A DNA stretch of 64,000 nucleotides from Enterococcus mundtii (GTDB lineage Bacteria; Bacillota; Bacilli; Lactobacillales; Enterococcaceae). Below, piece by piece: positions 9,182 through 18,780 of the stretch. Within the stretch, counting starts at the first letter, position 1. Every line of letters begins with the position of its first letter. The translations under genes were made by a program, and so were the position numbers. The notes under the pieces were generated by a model, which did no database searches, had not been told where the DNA came from, and was given only the letters and a program-made list of their open reading frames with translations. The DNA lies in assembly GCF_002813755.1 (NCBI RefSeq), contig NZ_CP018061.1:2718001-2782000 (forward strand), in the 5' to 3' direction.

Positions 9182-10054
9182 ATGAAAAAAAAGGTTTCGC
9201 TTGGAGAAAAAAGCTTTACGATTTTTAATTCCATTTTTCTACTATTATTAGCTTTGATCTGTATCGTACCGTTTTTAAATATCATCGCCACTTCATTTGC
9301 TTCTACACAAGAAGTCGTAGCAAAAAAATTCATCCTTTTCCCTACTACGTTTTCTTTAGATGCCTATCGTTACATCTTATCTACACCAACGATTTTCCGA
9401 GCTTTAGCTGTTTCTATTGGGGTTACTGGGCTTGGGACGGTCGTCAGCATGTGCGTGACTTCATTGATGGCCTATGGATTATCACGTAAATATCTTTTTG
9501 GGCGAGGATTTTTTAACTTTATGGTTGTCTTTTCCATGCTCTTTAGTGGTGGAATGATCCCGACATTCTTAGTGGTGCGCTCCTTGGGATTGATCAATTC
9601 GTACTGGTCGATGATTTTACCTGTAACTGTCAACGCCATGAACATGATCATCATGCGTAACTTTTTTCAAGCTTTACCTAATAGTTTAGAAGAATCTGCC
9701 AAAATGGATGGCTGTACTGATTTTGGGGTCTTTTTCAAAATTATGTTGCCCCTTGCTTTACCTTCCATTGCGACGATTTCACTTTTTTATGCTGTGACCT
9801 ATTGGAATACTTATATGACGGCGATTTTATACATTAACGATTCCTCAAAATGGCCGATTCAAATCTTGTTACGTCAAATCGTGATCGTGTCAAGCGGGAT
9901 GCAGGCAGAAAGTAGTGCTGTCGATATCATTCCACCGGCACAAACGATCAAAATGGCCGTCATCGTGATTGCTACAGTGCCAATGTTGGTTGCTTATCCA
10001 TTTGTTCAAAAGTACTTTGTAAAAGGGGCATTGGTCGGCTCTGTCAAAGGTTGA
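9182..10054 (+). CDS. ABC sugar importer permease, LplC/YtcP type
   Basis: This 290-aa inner-membrane permease has six predicted helices, an EESAKMDGCTDFGVFFKIMLP coupling loop and the common C-terminal ending FVKGALVGSVKG seen in LplC/YtcP-type CUT1 permeases. It should pair with the permease at 7927 and the lipoprotein at 5768. It is transcribed alone and divergently, with AAGGAGGG upstream and a strong hairpin after the stop. Splitting the two permeases between opposite strands is unusual for this family, where they normally lie side by side. Confidence 0.92.
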   Translation: MKKKVSLGEKSFTIFNSIFLLLLALICIVPFLNIIATSFASTQEVVAKKFILFPTTFSLDAYRYILSTPTIFRALAVSIGVTGLGTVVSMCVTSLMAYGLSRKYLFGRGFFNFMVVFSMLFSGGMIPTFLVVRSLGLINSYWSMILPVTVNAMNMIIMRNFFQALPNSLEESAKMDGCTDFGVFFKIMLPLALPSIATISLFYAVTYWNTYMTAILYINDSSKWPIQILLRQIVIVSSGMQAESSAVDIIPPAQTIKMAVIVIATVPMLVAYPFVQKYFVKGALVGSVKG

Positions 10055-10100
10055 CCCTTTCATACTTAAAGATACGCTTAAAATTAATTATTCATTTAAA

Positions 10101-10142
10101 TAGCACGATCTAAGAAAAACTAATTTTTCAAAGATCGTGCTA
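10101..10142. terminator. bidirectional terminator between convergent genes
   Basis: Perfect 11-base inverted repeat TAGCACGATCT / AGATCGTGCTA around a 20-base AT-rich loop. It lies between the permease stop and the stop of the AraC-type regulator, so it can serve both converging transcripts. Confidence 0.75.
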
Positions 10143-10218
10143 TTCCTCACAATAAAAACAAATATTTTTCCTGAGTAACTCATGTAGGACTTTAATGATC
10201 GGTGTCACTAAGTTGTCC

Positions 10219-12408
10219 TCAGCGGTTTTTCTTACGGTACTCACCAGGAGTGACGGATTCTTTCTTTTTGAAAAAGCGAATAAAATTTTGTGAGTTACGA
10301 TATTTGAGTCTTTCTGCTATTTCTTTCACGGATAACGTCGTCTCCGTCAACCACTTCTTAGCGATCTCTAAGCGATAGTTCTGAATGAAATCTCCAAAGT
10401 TTTCACCGGTTTCTTTTTTAAACACGTTACTCAAATAGTTAGGATTATAATGAAGGCGATCTGCCACCATGTCTAGCGACAGATCACGATCATATTCGCT
10501 ATAGATGATATGGATCATTTTTTCTGATAACGATTTAAACTCTTGCTCCGTGATTTCTTGAGAGTTTTTTGTGATCGGTTGAACAAATTGTTCTAACAGC
10601 AATTGTTCAAGTTCTTGAGGATGATAAGTATATAACACCTTAACATATATTTGCTTCAATTCTTCAAACTGCGTAATATTCACACCCAATAGTTGCCCCA
10701 ACTGAACAAATTCATTGACTAAACGAATAGCTACAACTTCTCGATTCAATCGATTTTTATTTTGAGTGAACATCTCAACGATCAATTCGTGAAGAAGGCA
10801 ACTGACGTGTTCGTTTCCTGAACGGATTGCTTCAAATAAACGATTTTGTTTTTCCATCGGATATTTGATCAGTGTCTTCTCCTGTTGCTCTGAGATGATT
10901 TCATGGTAGAACACAATTGAATTTGGTCCAGTGTTTACCCGATGATATAAGGCTTCTTTCGCTTGGTCGACAGATTGCTTACTGTCATTCAGCGTAGTAA
11001 AACAATCACTGATCCCAATGCTAACAGTCAATTTGAGATATTCTTGAATCATTTTTTGTATCTGGCGACAGTGATCCATTACTTTTTTATTCGCGAATAC
11101 TTCTTCCTTTGGACTTCGATAAATCGTTGCTTGCATTTCTTCGTTTAGCACGATAGGAATCATTCGTTCTTCTTTAGGAACAATCTCAGCAATCATTTGG
11201 TTGATAGCCAATAGTAATAAATCTCGTTCTCCTCCATGGCTCTCTTCTAAAAGATCGATCTGCACGATTGCTGTATAGTAACATTCATTTTGCGAGTCAT
11301 AGTTGAACTGCTGTAATCGTTGATCCAATTCCCGTTTTTCCACACGATTTCTAAAGAGGCTCAAGACAAATAAAGTTTCTAGTTGTGGTTTCTGTGTAAT
11401 CAAATTCGCACTTAATAATTCATTTTCACCAATTACTTGGCTCACTGACTGGACAACGTTCTCTAATTTCTTCCCAGACAAGCCTTCCGAATGGAGATTC
11501 AGTCGGTCTTGAATCTGACTGATAGGACGAACATATCGTTCAGAAAAGATATAGGACAAGCCCCCCAGTAAAATGATCAAAGTAAAGGATACAGTGGCTA
11601 ATCCGATTTGCAAGTTTCGGACAGTCGTACCTATAGTTGCAGGATCGATCTCTAATTGATACTGCCATTGATTGTAATCAGATTGGAGCAAGATGAAATT
11701 CCGACCATTCCTTTGAACCACTGTTGGTACATTCGCTTCTATATTTTTGACTGTTATCATCCCTTCTCTTGATGATTCAGCATCGGTAAAAAGGATCTCT
11801 GCTCCATAATAGATCGTTAAGCGATCTTCATTGCTTCGTTCAATGATTCGTTTCAGCGCCTGGTGGTCGATCGAAGCAAAACCTAGCGCATATTTTTCAC
11901 TGACTGCTTTAGGTAATGCAACAACCATTTCAATTCCATCAGATTGTTTCGTCCAAAAAACTTGTTGATCTTGATGGACGTACTGGGCTTTTAAATCAGT
12001 CGCTTCTTGTGGTGATAGTTGATTCAGTGAACCATTCACGACACCCCAACCGCCTTTTAGGCTGACTAACTTAAACGCATTTTCCTCCATTGCGATCGTT
12101 TCAATAAAATTAAGTTCTTTTCGTACTTCGGAATAAATAGCGTAGTCGGTATGATTCAAGGGAGATTGAAATATTTCGGAGAAGTTTTTAGTGGAGCCGT
12201 ATGTAGCGAAAGAATACTCGATCGTTCGAAACTTCCATTCTACATTTGTTTTGATTTGTTTCAATAGATTTTGTTTATCTAGTAAATAGTTCTCTTCAAT
12301 CGAGTCATAGGTGTTGGTATAGATAAATAAGCTAAAGCCAATGACCAGTACCATACCGATAATAAAAATCGGTAAAAACATTTGATAAAACAACATTTTA
12401 TTTTTCAT
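10219..12408 (-). CDS. membrane-anchored AraC-family sensor-regulator (YesS-like)
   Basis: This 729-aa protein has an N-terminal membrane helix (FYQMFLPIFIIGMVLVIGF), an extracellular sensor region of about 240 residues, a second helix (ATVSFTLIILLGGLSYIF), a HAMP-like linker, a long cytoplasmic region and a C-terminal AraC/XylS double helix-turn-helix (YNPNYLSNVFKKETGENF ... SVKEIAERLKYRN ... FIRFFKKKESVTPGEYR). The ATG at 12408 is preferred to the frame start at 12489 because it follows a GGAGGAGAGGAAG stretch. The architecture matches B. subtilis YesS and YtdP, one-component regulators of rhamnogalacturonan use. It probably senses a sugar or a loaded binding protein outside the cell and controls the flanking operons. 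Confidence 0.9.
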   Translation of the reverse strand: MKNKMLFYQMFLPIFIIGMVLVIGFSLFIYTNTYDSIEENYLLDKQNLLKQIKTNVEWKFRTIEYSFATYGSTKNFSEIFQSPLNHTDYAIYSEVRKELNFIETIAMEENAFKLVSLKGGWGVVNGSLNQLSPQEATDLKAQYVHQDQQVFWTKQSDGIEMVVALPKAVSEKYALGFASIDHQALKRIIERSNEDRLTIYYGAEILFTDAESSREGMITVKNIEANVPTVVQRNGRNFILLQSDYNQWQYQLEIDPATIGTTVRNLQIGLATVSFTLIILLGGLSYIFSERYVRPISQIQDRLNLHSEGLSGKKLENVVQSVSQVIGENELLSANLITQKPQLETLFVLSLFRNRVEKRELDQRLQQFNYDSQNECYYTAIVQIDLLEESHGGERDLLLLAINQMIAEIVPKEERMIPIVLNEEMQATIYRSPKEEVFANKKVMDHCRQIQKMIQEYLKLTVSIGISDCFTTLNDSKQSVDQAKEALYHRVNTGPNSIVFYHEIISEQQEKTLIKYPMEKQNRLFEAIRSGNEHVSCLLHELIVEMFTQNKNRLNREVVAIRLVNEFVQLGQLLGVNITQFEELKQIYVKVLYTYHPQELEQLLLEQFVQPITKNSQEITEQEFKSLSEKMIHIIYSEYDRDLSLDMVADRLHYNPNYLSNVFKKETGENFGDFIQNYRLEIAKKWLTETTLSVKEIAERLKYRNSQNFIRFFKKKESVTPGEYRKKNR

Positions 12409-12565
12409 CAAACTTCCTCTCCTCCCGAAATTAAAAGGCTTACATTTTATGTAAAATTGATTATCTTCTAAAGCAATGAGTATCTTCACTCTTTCAGATT
12501 AACATACTACTATTTAAAAACATAAGTTTTTTTGAAAGAGTCAAACCTAACGATATCAAGCTATG

Positions 12566-12594
12566 TTGACTAAAACTTCTATTCATATTACGAT
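12566..12594 (+). promoter_or_regulatory. candidate promoter for the uxa operon
   Basis: TTGACT (12566-12571) and TACGAT (12589-12594) are separated by 17 bases in the 372-nt gap between the AraC-type regulator and uxaB. It would leave a leader of about 180 nt. The rest of the gap is AT-rich; no convincing cre or palindromic operator was found in it. Confidence 0.4.
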
Positions 12595-12780
12595 AAATGC
12601 GCCACCAATTGATTGATTTAAGCATGAACACAAGCAATAGATTTTGCTATCAACAAAAAACACCAAATTCGTGAAAAATAAGCATGTAGCCGTCATAAAA
12701 ATAACAACTATTGATAATTCTCGTTACGTTTCAGAGATTTTTATCATAAAATTTTTGTCTCACAGAAAGGAAATCATTCA

Positions 12781-14193
12781 ATGGAAAGATTAACTAAAAA
12801 GCAATACCCTAAAAATCAAGCTGCAATTACTTGTCTACAGTTTGGTGAAGGGAATTTTATGAGAGGATTCGTTGATTGGCAACTTCAGCAGTTAAACAAT
12901 CAAGGCCTCTATCAAGGAAATGTTGCAATCGTCCAACCACTAGCTCACGGACTAAGTGACAAGCTGGCTGAACAAGATCAACTCTATACAGTTCTACTCC
13001 AAGGGTTAATTGATGGTAAAGTCATCGATACGACAGAGCCGATCACTGTGATCGACCGTACGCTCAACCCTTACGAGCAATGGCAAGGGTTCCTCGCATT
13101 GGCAGAAATCGATGAATTAGCCTTTGTCTTTTCTAATACGACAGAAGCTGGTATTAGTTATCATGAAGCCGATACGCAAAATGATCTCCCCCCAACAAGC
13201 TTCCCCGCAAAATTGACTGCCTTTTTGTATCATCGATTCAAAATGAATAAAAATGGACTCACGATCATCCCATGCGAACTGATTGATCGCAATGCAGAGC
13301 TTTTAAAAAAATTCGTTTTACAGTATGCAAAAAATTGGCAGCTTGAAACAGAATTTATCGATTGGTTACACCAAGAAAATCATTTTTATTGTAGTTTGGT
13401 GGATCGGATCGTTCCTGGGTTCCCGAGAGATGAAATCGATGAACTGCACCAACGATTGGGATATGACGATCAACTGTTGGTAAAAGCTGAACCATTTATG
13501 TTGTGGGTGATCGAAGCACCGGAGGAATTGAATGAACACTTACCATTAAAAAAAGCAGGTCTGAATGTTGTCTTGACTGATGATTTGACGCCCTATCGTG
13601 AACGAAAAGTCCATCTACTCAACGGTCCTCATACTGCAATGGTGGCGATTGGTCTACTGTCAAACGTCTCAACAGTCGAAGAAGTCATGAAAGATCCTCT
13701 ACTATCCGATTACATCAACACATTAGTGACTAGGGAATTGATCCCAATGCTACGCTTACCTGAAGAAGAGTTGCTGGCATACGCTAGACAAATCAACGAA
13801 CGGTTCTTAAATCCTTTTGCACATCATCAATTACATGCGATTGCTTTGAACAGTGTTGCCAAATTTCAAACACGATTACTACCTATTCTAAAAAAATACA
13901 TTGAAAAAAGGGAAGCACTTCCTTCCTATCTGACTGTCTCATTTGCTGCCTTGATCTTGCTTTATCGTGCCGATCATTCGAAAATCCATGTAAACGATGA
14001 CCCAATGGTACTCGCTAGTTTCGCTGAAGCTTGGGCTGAGCCAGAGACTGCTGTCCTTCAACTATTGAAAAATCCAACGCTTTGGGGCGAAGATCTATCC
14101 GTACTTCCTGATTTAACAGAAACAGTTTCACATTACGTGACAGAGATCGATCAAAAAGGCATTCGTAACGTATTATATGAATTGAAAGGATGA
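12781..14193 (+). CDS. uxaB: tagaturonate reductase (altronate oxidoreductase)
   Basis: This 470-aa enzyme of the long-chain mannitol dehydrogenase family reduces D-tagaturonate to D-altronate with NADH. An N-terminal nucleotide-binding segment (TCLQFGEGNFMRGFVDWQL) precedes the family's catalytic motif KVHLLNGPHT, with Lys, Asn and His in the expected K-x4-N-x2-H spacing. It is the first gene of a plus-strand operon with uxaA (overlapping) and uxaC, which fixes the galacturonate branch rather than the fructuronate branch. The ribosome site is GAAAGGAAATC. Confidence 0.94.
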   Translation: MERLTKKQYPKNQAAITCLQFGEGNFMRGFVDWQLQQLNNQGLYQGNVAIVQPLAHGLSDKLAEQDQLYTVLLQGLIDGKVIDTTEPITVIDRTLNPYEQWQGFLALAEIDELAFVFSNTTEAGISYHEADTQNDLPPTSFPAKLTAFLYHRFKMNKNGLTIIPCELIDRNAELLKKFVLQYAKNWQLETEFIDWLHQENHFYCSLVDRIVPGFPRDEIDELHQRLGYDDQLLVKAEPFMLWVIEAPEELNEHLPLKKAGLNVVLTDDLTPYRERKVHLLNGPHTAMVAIGLLSNVSTVEEVMKDPLLSDYINTLVTRELIPMLRLPEEELLAYARQINERFLNPFAHHQLHAIALNSVAKFQTRLLPILKKYIEKREALPSYLTVSFAALILLYRADHSKIHVNDDPMVLASFAEAWAEPETAVLQLLKNPTLWGEDLSVLPDLTETVSHYVTEIDQKGIRNVLYELKG

Positions 14194-14198
14194 AAAAC

Positions 14199-15704
14199 AT
14201 GACTGATCCAGATTTCTCCACTCGAATCATCCAATTACACCCACAGGACAGCGTTGTCGTAGCTACTACCACGATTCCAACGAATACAACACTTCGCTTC
14301 GATGATGTTACATTAACTACCTTTGAAGAAATCCCCTTAGGTCATAAAATTGCTTTGTCTGATTTGAGCGCAGGGGCTGATGTGATCAAGTATGGCTATC
14401 CGATTGGTCATCTCTTGACGGATGTCAAAGCAGGACAATGGATACATACGCATAATATCAAAACAAATCTTTCTGGTGAGGAAAGCTACCAATACCAACC
14501 AAAATCATGCCCCATCGTCTATCCACAAGAAAATCGCACCTTTCAAGGCTATCTTCGTGAAGACGGACAAGCTGGGATTCGCAATGATCTCTTTATCGTT
14601 CCAACCGTTGGCTGTGTCAATGGAATCGCTGAATTGATCATCCAAGAATATAAAAAACGACATGCAGATGACAATCCTTTTGATCATCTCACGATTTTAA
14701 AACATCCTTATGGTTGTTCTCAATTAGGCAAGGATCATGAGAATACGAAAAAGATTCTAGCTGATGCGATCCATCATCCGAATGCTGGCGGTGTGCTTGT
14801 ATTTGGATTAGGTTGTGAGAATAATACGATACAAGAATTAAAGGCTAGTTTAAATAAATATAACAAACAACGAGTAAAATTTTTAACTGCCCAAGATGTC
14901 ACTGATGAAATAGGACATGGCGTCTCTTTGCTTGAAGAATTAGCAGAAATCGCACGAAGAGATTTCCGTGTTCCTGTTCCTCTGGATAAACTAACGATTG
15001 GGCTAAAATGCGGTGGTTCAGATGGGTTGTCAGGGATTACTGCAAATCCATTGCTAGGTGCCTTTTCTGACTATTTGATTTCACAAGGTGGTAGCACGAT
15101 CTTGACGGAAGTGCCCGAAATGTTTGGTGCCGAACAAGTTCTGATGGCACGAGCAGAAAATCAAGCAGTCTTTGAATCGATCGTTCGATTGATCAATGAT
15201 TTCAAACAATATTTTCTCTCTTATAATGAACCAGTCTATGAAAATCCTTCTCCCGGAAACAAAGCAGGTGGTATCTCTACCTTAGAAGACAAGTCACTTG
15301 GTTGCACCCAAAAAGCAGGAAATTCAACGGTAGTCGATGTGTTAGCTTATGGTGAAAAAGTACGTAAAACTGGGCTGAGTTTACTGGAGGCACCTGGTAA
15401 TGACCTTGTTGCCGCATCTGCGTTAGCTTCTGCTGATTGTCAACTCGTCTTGTTCACCACAGGCAGAGGAACACCTTTTGGTTCTTACGTTCCCACGCTA
15501 AAAGTATCAACCAATACACCTTTATTCGAACGAAAACAACATTGGATGGACTTTGATGCTGGTGAATTGTTGACTCAATCCATGGCAGAGGTCTTACCTT
15601 TATTTATCGATAAAATCATCCGTGTTGCGAGCGGAGAAGAGACAAAAAACGAAGCCAACGATGTAAGAGAACTAGCTATTTTTAAAAATGGTGTCACACT
15701 TTGA
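14199..15704 (+). CDS. uxaA: altronate dehydratase
   Basis: UxaA dehydrates D-altronate to 2-keto-3-deoxygluconate. The roughly 501-aa protein has an N-terminal SAF-like domain (about residues 1-95) and the large C-terminal dehydratase domain with IRNDLFIVPTVGCVNG, HPYGCSQLG, GLGCENN and KCGGSDGLSGITANP, which hold the metal-binding Cys and His residues. The ATG at 14199 has AAAGGA eight bases upstream. An in-frame ATG at 14190 overlaps the uxaB stop but would touch the ribosome site, so it is less likely. The product would need KdgK and KdgA, which are not in this window. Confidence 0.93.
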   Translation: MTDPDFSTRIIQLHPQDSVVVATTTIPTNTTLRFDDVTLTTFEEIPLGHKIALSDLSAGADVIKYGYPIGHLLTDVKAGQWIHTHNIKTNLSGEESYQYQPKSCPIVYPQENRTFQGYLREDGQAGIRNDLFIVPTVGCVNGIAELIIQEYKKRHADDNPFDHLTILKHPYGCSQLGKDHENTKKILADAIHHPNAGGVLVFGLGCENNTIQELKASLNKYNKQRVKFLTAQDVTDEIGHGVSLLEELAEIARRDFRVPVPLDKLTIGLKCGGSDGLSGITANPLLGAFSDYLISQGGSTILTEVPEMFGAEQVLMARAENQAVFESIVRLINDFKQYFLSYNEPVYENPSPGNKAGGISTLEDKSLGCTQKAGNSTVVDVLAYGEKVRKTGLSLLEAPGNDLVAASALASADCQLVLFTTGRGTPFGSYVPTLKVSTNTPLFERKQHWMDFDAGELLTQSMAEVLPLFIDKIIRVASGEETKNEANDVRELAIFKNGVTL

Positions 15705-15749
15705 TTTTTCTTATCACTACCCAATCTGAAATTGAAAGAAGTGAAGTAA

Positions 15750-17153
15750 ATGTTTTTATCTGATGATTTTTTATTAACCAATCAATGGTCAAAAAAACTG
15801 TACCATTCATCTGCTGAAAAAATGCCGATCATCGACTATCACTGTCATCTATCACCAAAAGAAATTTATGAGAACAAACCTTTCACTAATTTGACAGAAG
15901 CCTGGTTGAGTGGCGATCATTACAAATGGCGTTTGATGCGAGCCTGTGGTGTTCCAGAAGAAAAAATCACTGGTCACGCCTCAGATTACGAAAAATTTTA
16001 CGCTTGGTGTCAAACGGTGCCGAAAATCATAGGCAATCCTTTGTATACTTGGACACATCTTGAATTGAAACGTTTCTTCCAAATCGATTTACTGATCAAT
16101 GAAGAAAATGCTCTTAATATCTGGGAACAAGCAAATAAACGGTTAGCTGAACCAGCGTTTCGTCGACGAGAGATTGCGAAAAATGCGAAGGTGACTGTCA
16201 TTTGCACAACAGATGATCCCATTGACGAGTTAGTCTATCACGAATTATTGGCAAAAGAAGAACCTGATCTCACAGTATTACCAGCGTTTCGACCAGATGC
16301 TGCATTAAATCTCACCCACGAGGGATTTTCTGAATGGTTGTCAAAATTGTCTCACGTAATTGGCAAACCAATCGCTGATTACACTTCTTTGATCACCGCA
16401 TTGAGTCAAAGGATCGACTATTTCCACCTGCATGGCTGTCGCCTATCGGATCATGGATTAGATCGCTTGTCCTATCACAAAGCTTCTGAAAAAGAACTTG
16501 AACAGATTTTCCAGAAAGCATTGGCAAAAGAAACACTGACACAGACAGAAATTGATGCTTATCGAACAGAAACACTCAACAGGCTGATCCCTCTGTATCA
16601 TGCGCATGGTTGGACGATGCAGTTGCATCTCCATGCTTATCGTAACTGCAATACCCAAGCATTCACACGCTTAGGGCCAGATACTGGTTACGACGGGATC
16701 AACGATCAACCACTAACCAGCCACCTGCAACAATTGCTGGATCATGCCGAGAAAAACAATCAATTACCGAAGACCATCCTTTATTCGCTCAATCCAAATG
16801 ATTATCCCTTACTGCTTGCTCTGATGGGTAGCTTTCAAAAGGAAACGGCTGGAAAACTCCAACTCGGTTCTGGTTGGTGGTATAACGATACCCGAGCAGG
16901 CATGCGTGAACAGATGACACAACTTGCTGATAGCGGTGTTTTAGGAAATTTCGTCGGTATGTTGACGGATTCTCGCAGTTTTCTCTCTTATACACGACAC
17001 GAGTATTTCCGACGTGTTCTCTGTGAGCTGATCGGTGAAATCGTGGAACGAGGCGAAGCGCCCGAAGACATCCATCTTTTAGGAACCTTAGTGGAAGATA
17101 TCTGTTATACAAATGCGCGAAACTATTTCGGTTTCTTTGAGGAAGAAAAGTGA
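15750..17153 (+). CDS. uxaC: uronate isomerase
   Basis: UxaC interconverts D-galacturonate and D-tagaturonate, the entry step for galacturonate set free by GH28 and GH105. The 467-aa amidohydrolase-fold protein has the metal-binding IIDYHCHLSP motif (His31 and His33), TTDDPIDEL, QLHLHAYRN and LTDSRSFLSYTRHEYFRR, all typical of uronate isomerases. It is 45 nt downstream of uxaA and its stop overlaps the start of the SGNH esterase, so the four genes form one operon. Confidence 0.95.
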   Translation: MFLSDDFLLTNQWSKKLYHSSAEKMPIIDYHCHLSPKEIYENKPFTNLTEAWLSGDHYKWRLMRACGVPEEKITGHASDYEKFYAWCQTVPKIIGNPLYTWTHLELKRFFQIDLLINEENALNIWEQANKRLAEPAFRRREIAKNAKVTVICTTDDPIDELVYHELLAKEEPDLTVLPAFRPDAALNLTHEGFSEWLSKLSHVIGKPIADYTSLITALSQRIDYFHLHGCRLSDHGLDRLSYHKASEKELEQIFQKALAKETLTQTEIDAYRTETLNRLIPLYHAHGWTMQLHLHAYRNCNTQAFTRLGPDTGYDGINDQPLTSHLQQLLDHAEKNNQLPKTILYSLNPNDYPLLLALMGSFQKETAGKLQLGSGWWYNDTRAGMREQMTQLADSGVLGNFVGMLTDSRSFLSYTRHEYFRRVLCELIGEIVERGEAPEDIHLLGTLVEDICYTNARNYFGFFEEEK

Positions 17154-17842
17154 CTATGCAAACGATCCATATCGCAGGCGATTCCACTGCTTCAATCAAA
17201 AACCTGACTGCTCGACCAGAGACCGGCTGGGGAGAAGTCCTCGGTAAATACTTCCAACCTAAGATTCGGATAAACAACCGAGCAAAAAATGGCCGTAGTT
17301 CAAAATCATTCATTGAAGAAGGACGATTCACTTGCTTGAAAGAAGAATTTCAAGCGGGAGACTTTTTACTGATCCAGTTTGGCCACAACGACCAAAAAAT
17401 CACTGAAGCAAAAGGAACAGAACCATTTGGTGGGTATCTGGAGGCACTTGATATCTATGCGCAAACAGCCTTATCCTTAAATGTACAGCCAATTTTCTTG
17501 ACCCCTGTCACACGACGCCTTTACTTAAAAAATGGGGAATTAGATCCGAACTGCTTAGGAGAATATCCAAACGCAATGAGGCAATTCGCAGAAAAAAATA
17601 ACTACCCTATTTTGGATGTTTTTACTCGATCACAAACTACTCTTCAACAGTATACGCAAGAAGAAACAAAAAAATTCTACTTGCATTTACCAGTTGATAC
17701 TTATGAAAATTATCCCTCAGGCCTTTGTGACAACACCCATTTTAGTCCAGAAGGCGCTGCTTTAGTCGCTCAACTCGTCGTTGAACTACTAAAAGAAACA
17801 GATTTTTCATTAGTAAATTACCTTGAAACCGCTTCTATCTAA
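17150..17842 (+). CDS. SGNH/GDSL rhamnogalacturonan acetylesterase
   Basis: This 230-aa SGNH hydrolase has block I GDSTAS (nucleophile Ser), block II Gly in AKNGRSS, block III FGHNDQK and block V DNTHFSPEGA with the Asp-His pair. Length and motifs match B. subtilis RhgT/YesY-type rhamnogalacturonan acetylesterases. The start is GTG at 17150, overlapping the uxaC stop, with GAGGAA five bases ahead; an ATG at 17156 is an alternative. With no signal peptide it should deacetylate imported fragments. Its presence in the uxa operon ties rhamnogalacturonan to this locus. Confidence 0.9.
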   Translation: MTMQTIHIAGDSTASIKNLTARPETGWGEVLGKYFQPKIRINNRAKNGRSSKSFIEEGRFTCLKEEFQAGDFLLIQFGHNDQKITEAKGTEPFGGYLEALDIYAQTALSLNVQPIFLTPVTRRLYLKNGELDPNCLGEYPNAMRQFAEKNNYPILDVFTRSQTTLQQYTQEETKKFYLHLPVDTYENYPSGLCDNTHFSPEGAALVAQLVVELLKETDFSLVNYLETASI

Positions 17843-17930
17843 AACTCGATTCAAAGAATTTACAATTTTCCCCAGACAAAGCGTGTCTGAGACATTAGGA
17901 CTCTCGCCCCCCTAAAACCGAATAAACGGC

Positions 17931-18035
17931 GGGAACAGAAGTAACCTCTTCGAAAAATAAGGCGCCACCCACAAAAATTTTAAAAACAATTTTCGTGGAT
18001 GGCTCCTTATTTCTTGAGGCTAAACACTTCTGTCC
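17931..18035. repeat. intergenic imperfect palindromic repeat, copy 1
   Basis: About 105 bp between convergent genes form a long imperfect palindrome: the left arm (GGGAACAGAAG ... AAATAAGG) pairs with the right arm (CCTTATTT ... CTTCTGTCCC). A related copy lies at 36994-37090. The sequence resembles the small intergenic palindromes known from enterococci (EFAR-like) and may act as a bidirectional terminator for the acetylesterase gene and the gene at 18077. Confidence 0.6.
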
Positions 18036-18076
18036 CGACCTCATTCAGTCTATTAAATTATGACTCACCGACACAA

Positions 18077-18607
18077 TCAAAGACTTTGTGTTTGATTGTT
18101 ATTCTTTGGTTTTTCCGCTAGCGAAGGCCTTCTAGACGTAATTGCCAAGCTGACACCCTCTTTTAATTTTTCAAACATAAAAAGATCTTTATTTTCTATT
18201 TGTGGACTTTGGCGGATTTCTTGAAAGATCATTCGTTGGTCTTTCACCGTATAACGTGCATATTCGTGGATATAACGATGAGTTATCATGAGCGAAAGAA
18301 GAGAAAAAGGCGTGTGGTTCTTTTGTTTTTCTGTTAACCGCTGGTAAATGACTCGATCCAGTTTTTCTGCCCAAATCAAACTGTTTTGATAATGCTCGAA
18401 ATGCGTTTTTGTGGATACCCAACGAAAATGTTTATCATAGGCCCATGAATCTTCGACAAGTTGATGTTTCATTTTTTTTAGTGTCTGTAGTAACTCTTTT
18501 GTTCGTTTATGTAGAATAAATTGATTGAAAAGGGCTAAGTCAAAAGGTTTTGTAACATTCAATTCTTTAATAGGTGCGTTAATTTCAATTGTCATTTTTT
18601 TTCGCAT
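18077..18607 (-). CDS. hypothetical 176-aa cytoplasmic protein
   Basis: I do not recognise this protein. It is predicted soluble and mostly helical, rich in Lys, His and aromatic residues, with no signal peptide or membrane segment. The ATG at 18607 (MRKKMTIEIN) is preferred because AGAGGA precedes it; an upstream frame extension to 18688 lacks a ribosome site and overlaps an AT-rich promoter-like zone. It stands alone between the palindromic repeat and the terminator of the YheA-like gene. Confidence 0.6.
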   Translation of the reverse strand: MRKKMTIEINAPIKELNVTKPFDLALFNQFILHKRTKELLQTLKKMKHQLVEDSWAYDKHFRWVSTKTHFEHYQNSLIWAEKLDRVIYQRLTEKQKNHTPFSLLSLMITHRYIHEYARYTVKDQRMIFQEIRQSPQIENKDLFMFEKLKEGVSLAITSRRPSLAEKPKNNNQTQSL

Positions 18608-18727
18608 AGGTTCACATCCTCTCATTTGTTTATTGGTATCTTTCTGCAACTTAATGATAACAAAGGATGATCCTTGCCTGTCCATCACTTTTTCTCCTGA
18701 AAGAAAAAATTGTTTTTTATAAAAAAA

Positions 18728-18760
18728 ACTGGCATGAAATCCTTTAGAGATTTCATGCCA
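18728..18760 (-). terminator. terminator of the YheA-like gene
   Basis: Perfect 13-base inverted repeat CTGGCATGAAATC / GATTTCATGCCAG with a 7-base loop, followed on the minus strand by eight T residues. It is a classical intrinsic terminator 20 nt after the stop codon at 18781. Confidence 0.92.
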
Positions 18761-18780
18761 GAGAGTTATTTTGCTGATGA

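Noticed and set aside
12490..12780. Possible cre in the uxa promoter region (around TACGTTTCAG and TGTAGCCGTCAT)
   Set aside because: Spacing around the CG core does not fit the consensus; at least one required position is missing in each.
16789..17331. 180-aa minus-strand frame opposite uxaC and the acetylesterase
   Set aside because: Fully antisense to two well-supported genes and without family resemblance.
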